Part shown: piece by piece, positions 5,815 to 6,176 of the stretch
Layout: each line of letters opens with the position of its first letter
Numbering within the stretch: position 1 is the stretch's first letter
Source of the DNA: Verrucomicrobiota bacterium
GTDB taxonomy: Bacteria > Chlamydiota > Chlamydiia > Chlamydiales > FEN-1388
Direction: 5' to 3'
NCBI GenBank assembly: GCA_018239705.1
Contig: JAFEGS010000064.1
Span: forward strand, 1-6,176
DNA: 6,176 bases
Position numbers and translations under genes: made by a program
Notes under the pieces: model-generated
Told to the model about the DNA's origin: nothing
Seen by the model: the letters and a program-made list of their open reading frames with translations, nothing else
The model's database searches: none

Positions 5815-5842
5815 TTTTCTAATATACAATCTAGAAAAATGG
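5811..5842. promoter_or_regulatory. Symmetric divergent control region: 11-bp perfect inverted repeat carrying TCTA and both start codons
   Basis: The arms CCATTTTTCTA (5811-5821) and TAGAAAAATGG (5832-5842) are perfect reverse complements around a 10-bp AT-rich centre (ATATACAATC). Each arm contains the start codon of one gene, read outward, and the TCTA that serves the other gene. Both genes therefore have a TCTA exactly 17 nt before an identical AGAAAAATGG start context. I infer a bidirectional promoter with very short 5' leaders. A second TCTA (5830-5833) is part of a TCTAGA palindrome. Confidence 0.6.
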
Positions 5843-6063
5843 GCAATGGATGCAGTTGTGATTGGGCTAAGGATGCCTGGGAATCATTCAAAGGCTTTTT
5901 TGAAGAGATTGGTAAATGGATTGTCAATGAAGCGAAATACCTTTGGGGGGATGCCAAATGGTTATATTATATCAGCAAAGATCTGTTGTTGATCGCTGGC
6001 CCATTTTTAGGGTTCTTCTTGTATAGCATGCTTACAAGAGGAGAAATTGTTATTGAAAGATAA
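5839..6063 (+). CDS. Small myristoylated membrane protein, 74 aa
   Basis: This is the only plus-strand gene supported. The ATG at 5839 lies in AGAAAAATGG (A at -3, G at +4). The product starts MGNGCSCDW: Gly2 and Ser6 match the eukaryotic N-myristoylation consensus, and Cys5 and Cys7 are candidate palmitoylation sites. Residues 8-46 form an amphipathic, Trp/Lys/Glu-rich helix (KDAWESFKGFFEEIGKWIVN). Residues 48-65 are a likely membrane span (LLLIAGPFLGFFLYSML), followed by a short charged tail (TRGEIVIER). This resembles the general layout of small viral envelope, entry or membrane-remodelling proteins, but I recognise no specific family. It diverges from the 53-residue gene with 24 bp between start codons, and a TCTA lies 17 nt upstream. 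Its TAA ends 1 bp before the stop of the converging gene. The frame stays open to a TTG at 5794, but that would bury the myristoylation site, so the ATG is preferred. Confidence 0.8.
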   Translation: MGNGCSCDWAKDAWESFKGFFEEIGKWIVNEAKYLWGDAKWLYYISKDLLLIAGPFLGFFLYSMLTRGEIVIER

Positions 6064-6064
6064 A

Positions 6065-6176
6065 TCATTTCACAGTTAATTTAGTTTCTTTTACCATTAT
6101 CTGTTCCAAGTCTTTGATGATGTGCATAAATTCTGGGAGTTCTCCATATTCAAGGTACCTTCCTGTCAAGATCGTT
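6065..6176 (-). CDS. C-terminal end of an unidentified gene (partial, N-terminus outside window)
   Basis: A minus-strand frame enters from the right edge and runs for 36 codons to a TGA at 6065-6067. The visible residues are charged and helical-looking (GRYLEYGELPEFMHIIKDLE, ending ETKLTVK). A frame of this length can occur by chance, so the support is its protein-like composition, its strand agreement with the main array, and the exact tail-to-tail fit with the plus-strand gene (1 bp between stops). The opposite strand is also open in the matching codon register but reads less like a protein. Too little is visible to assign a product. Confidence 0.55.
   Translation of the reverse strand, partial: TILTGRYLEYGELPEFMHIIKDLEQIMVKETKLTVK

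Noticed and set aside
5794..5838. TTG at 5794 as an upstream start for the 74-residue protein
   Set aside because: It would place 15 residues before the MGNGCS myristoylation sequence and run through the divergent gene's start; the ATG at 5839 has the better context.
5682..5957. Minus-strand frame of 91 codons
   Set aside because: It overlaps the myristoylated gene in antisense and the 53-residue gene in another frame, and has no TCTA or strong start context; the two other genes explain the region better.
3107..6064. tRNA or other structured RNA genes in the spacers
   Set aside because: Spacers are 1-53 bp and show no cloverleaf or conserved stem pattern; the only clear inverted repeat is the 11-bp one in the divergent region.

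Overview
The window reads as part of a compact eukaryotic DNA virus or virus-derived mobile element, such as a virophage or polinton-like element. I cannot name a family from the proteins alone. Points for a eukaryote-type virus: genes are packed end to end on one strand with spacers of about 2-50 bp. Start codons lack Shine-Dalgarno sequences and mostly have A at -3. AATAAA signals overlap or touch several stop codons. One small protein begins with a classic N-myristoylation sequence (MGNGCS). The standard genetic code fits: TAA and TGA act as stops and no long frame is interrupted. No hallmark replication, integration or packaging enzyme (polymerase, helicase, integrase, ATPase, protease) is recognisable here.

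Layout from right to left, which is the direction of transcription for most genes: the last 36 codons of a minus-strand gene enter at the right edge (6065-6176). A plus-strand gene (5839-6063) for a 74-residue myristoylated membrane protein meets it tail to tail. From a symmetric divergent region at 5811-5842 a minus-strand array begins: a 53-residue basic protein (5653-5814), a 271-residue protein with a hydrophobic C-terminus (4835-5650), a 233-residue beta-rich probable structural protein (4080-4781), a 158-residue basic/aromatic protein (3583-4059), an out-of-frame overlapping 111-residue protein (3372-3707), a 71-residue Pro/Thr-rich basic protein (3137-3352), and a very long protein (1-3106, at least 1035 residues, not ended within the window) whose C-terminal third is coiled coil. 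Together these look like a structural or morphogenesis block, but that is inference from composition and layout.

The most striking non-coding signal is an AT-flanked TCTA. It lies 17-40 nt upstream of six of the eight genes whose starts are visible. In three places it is an identical 10-mer, AAATTCTAAA. It is mirrored on both strands in the divergent region, at exactly 17 nt from each start codon. AT-flanked TCTA is the published late-promoter motif of Cafeteria roenbergensis virus and its virophage mavirus, so a giant-virus-dependent element is a reasonable hypothesis. The 158- and 111-residue frames lack the motif. There is no gene-free stretch over 300 bp, and I see no tRNA, rRNA, CRISPR array, insertion sequence or terminal repeat.
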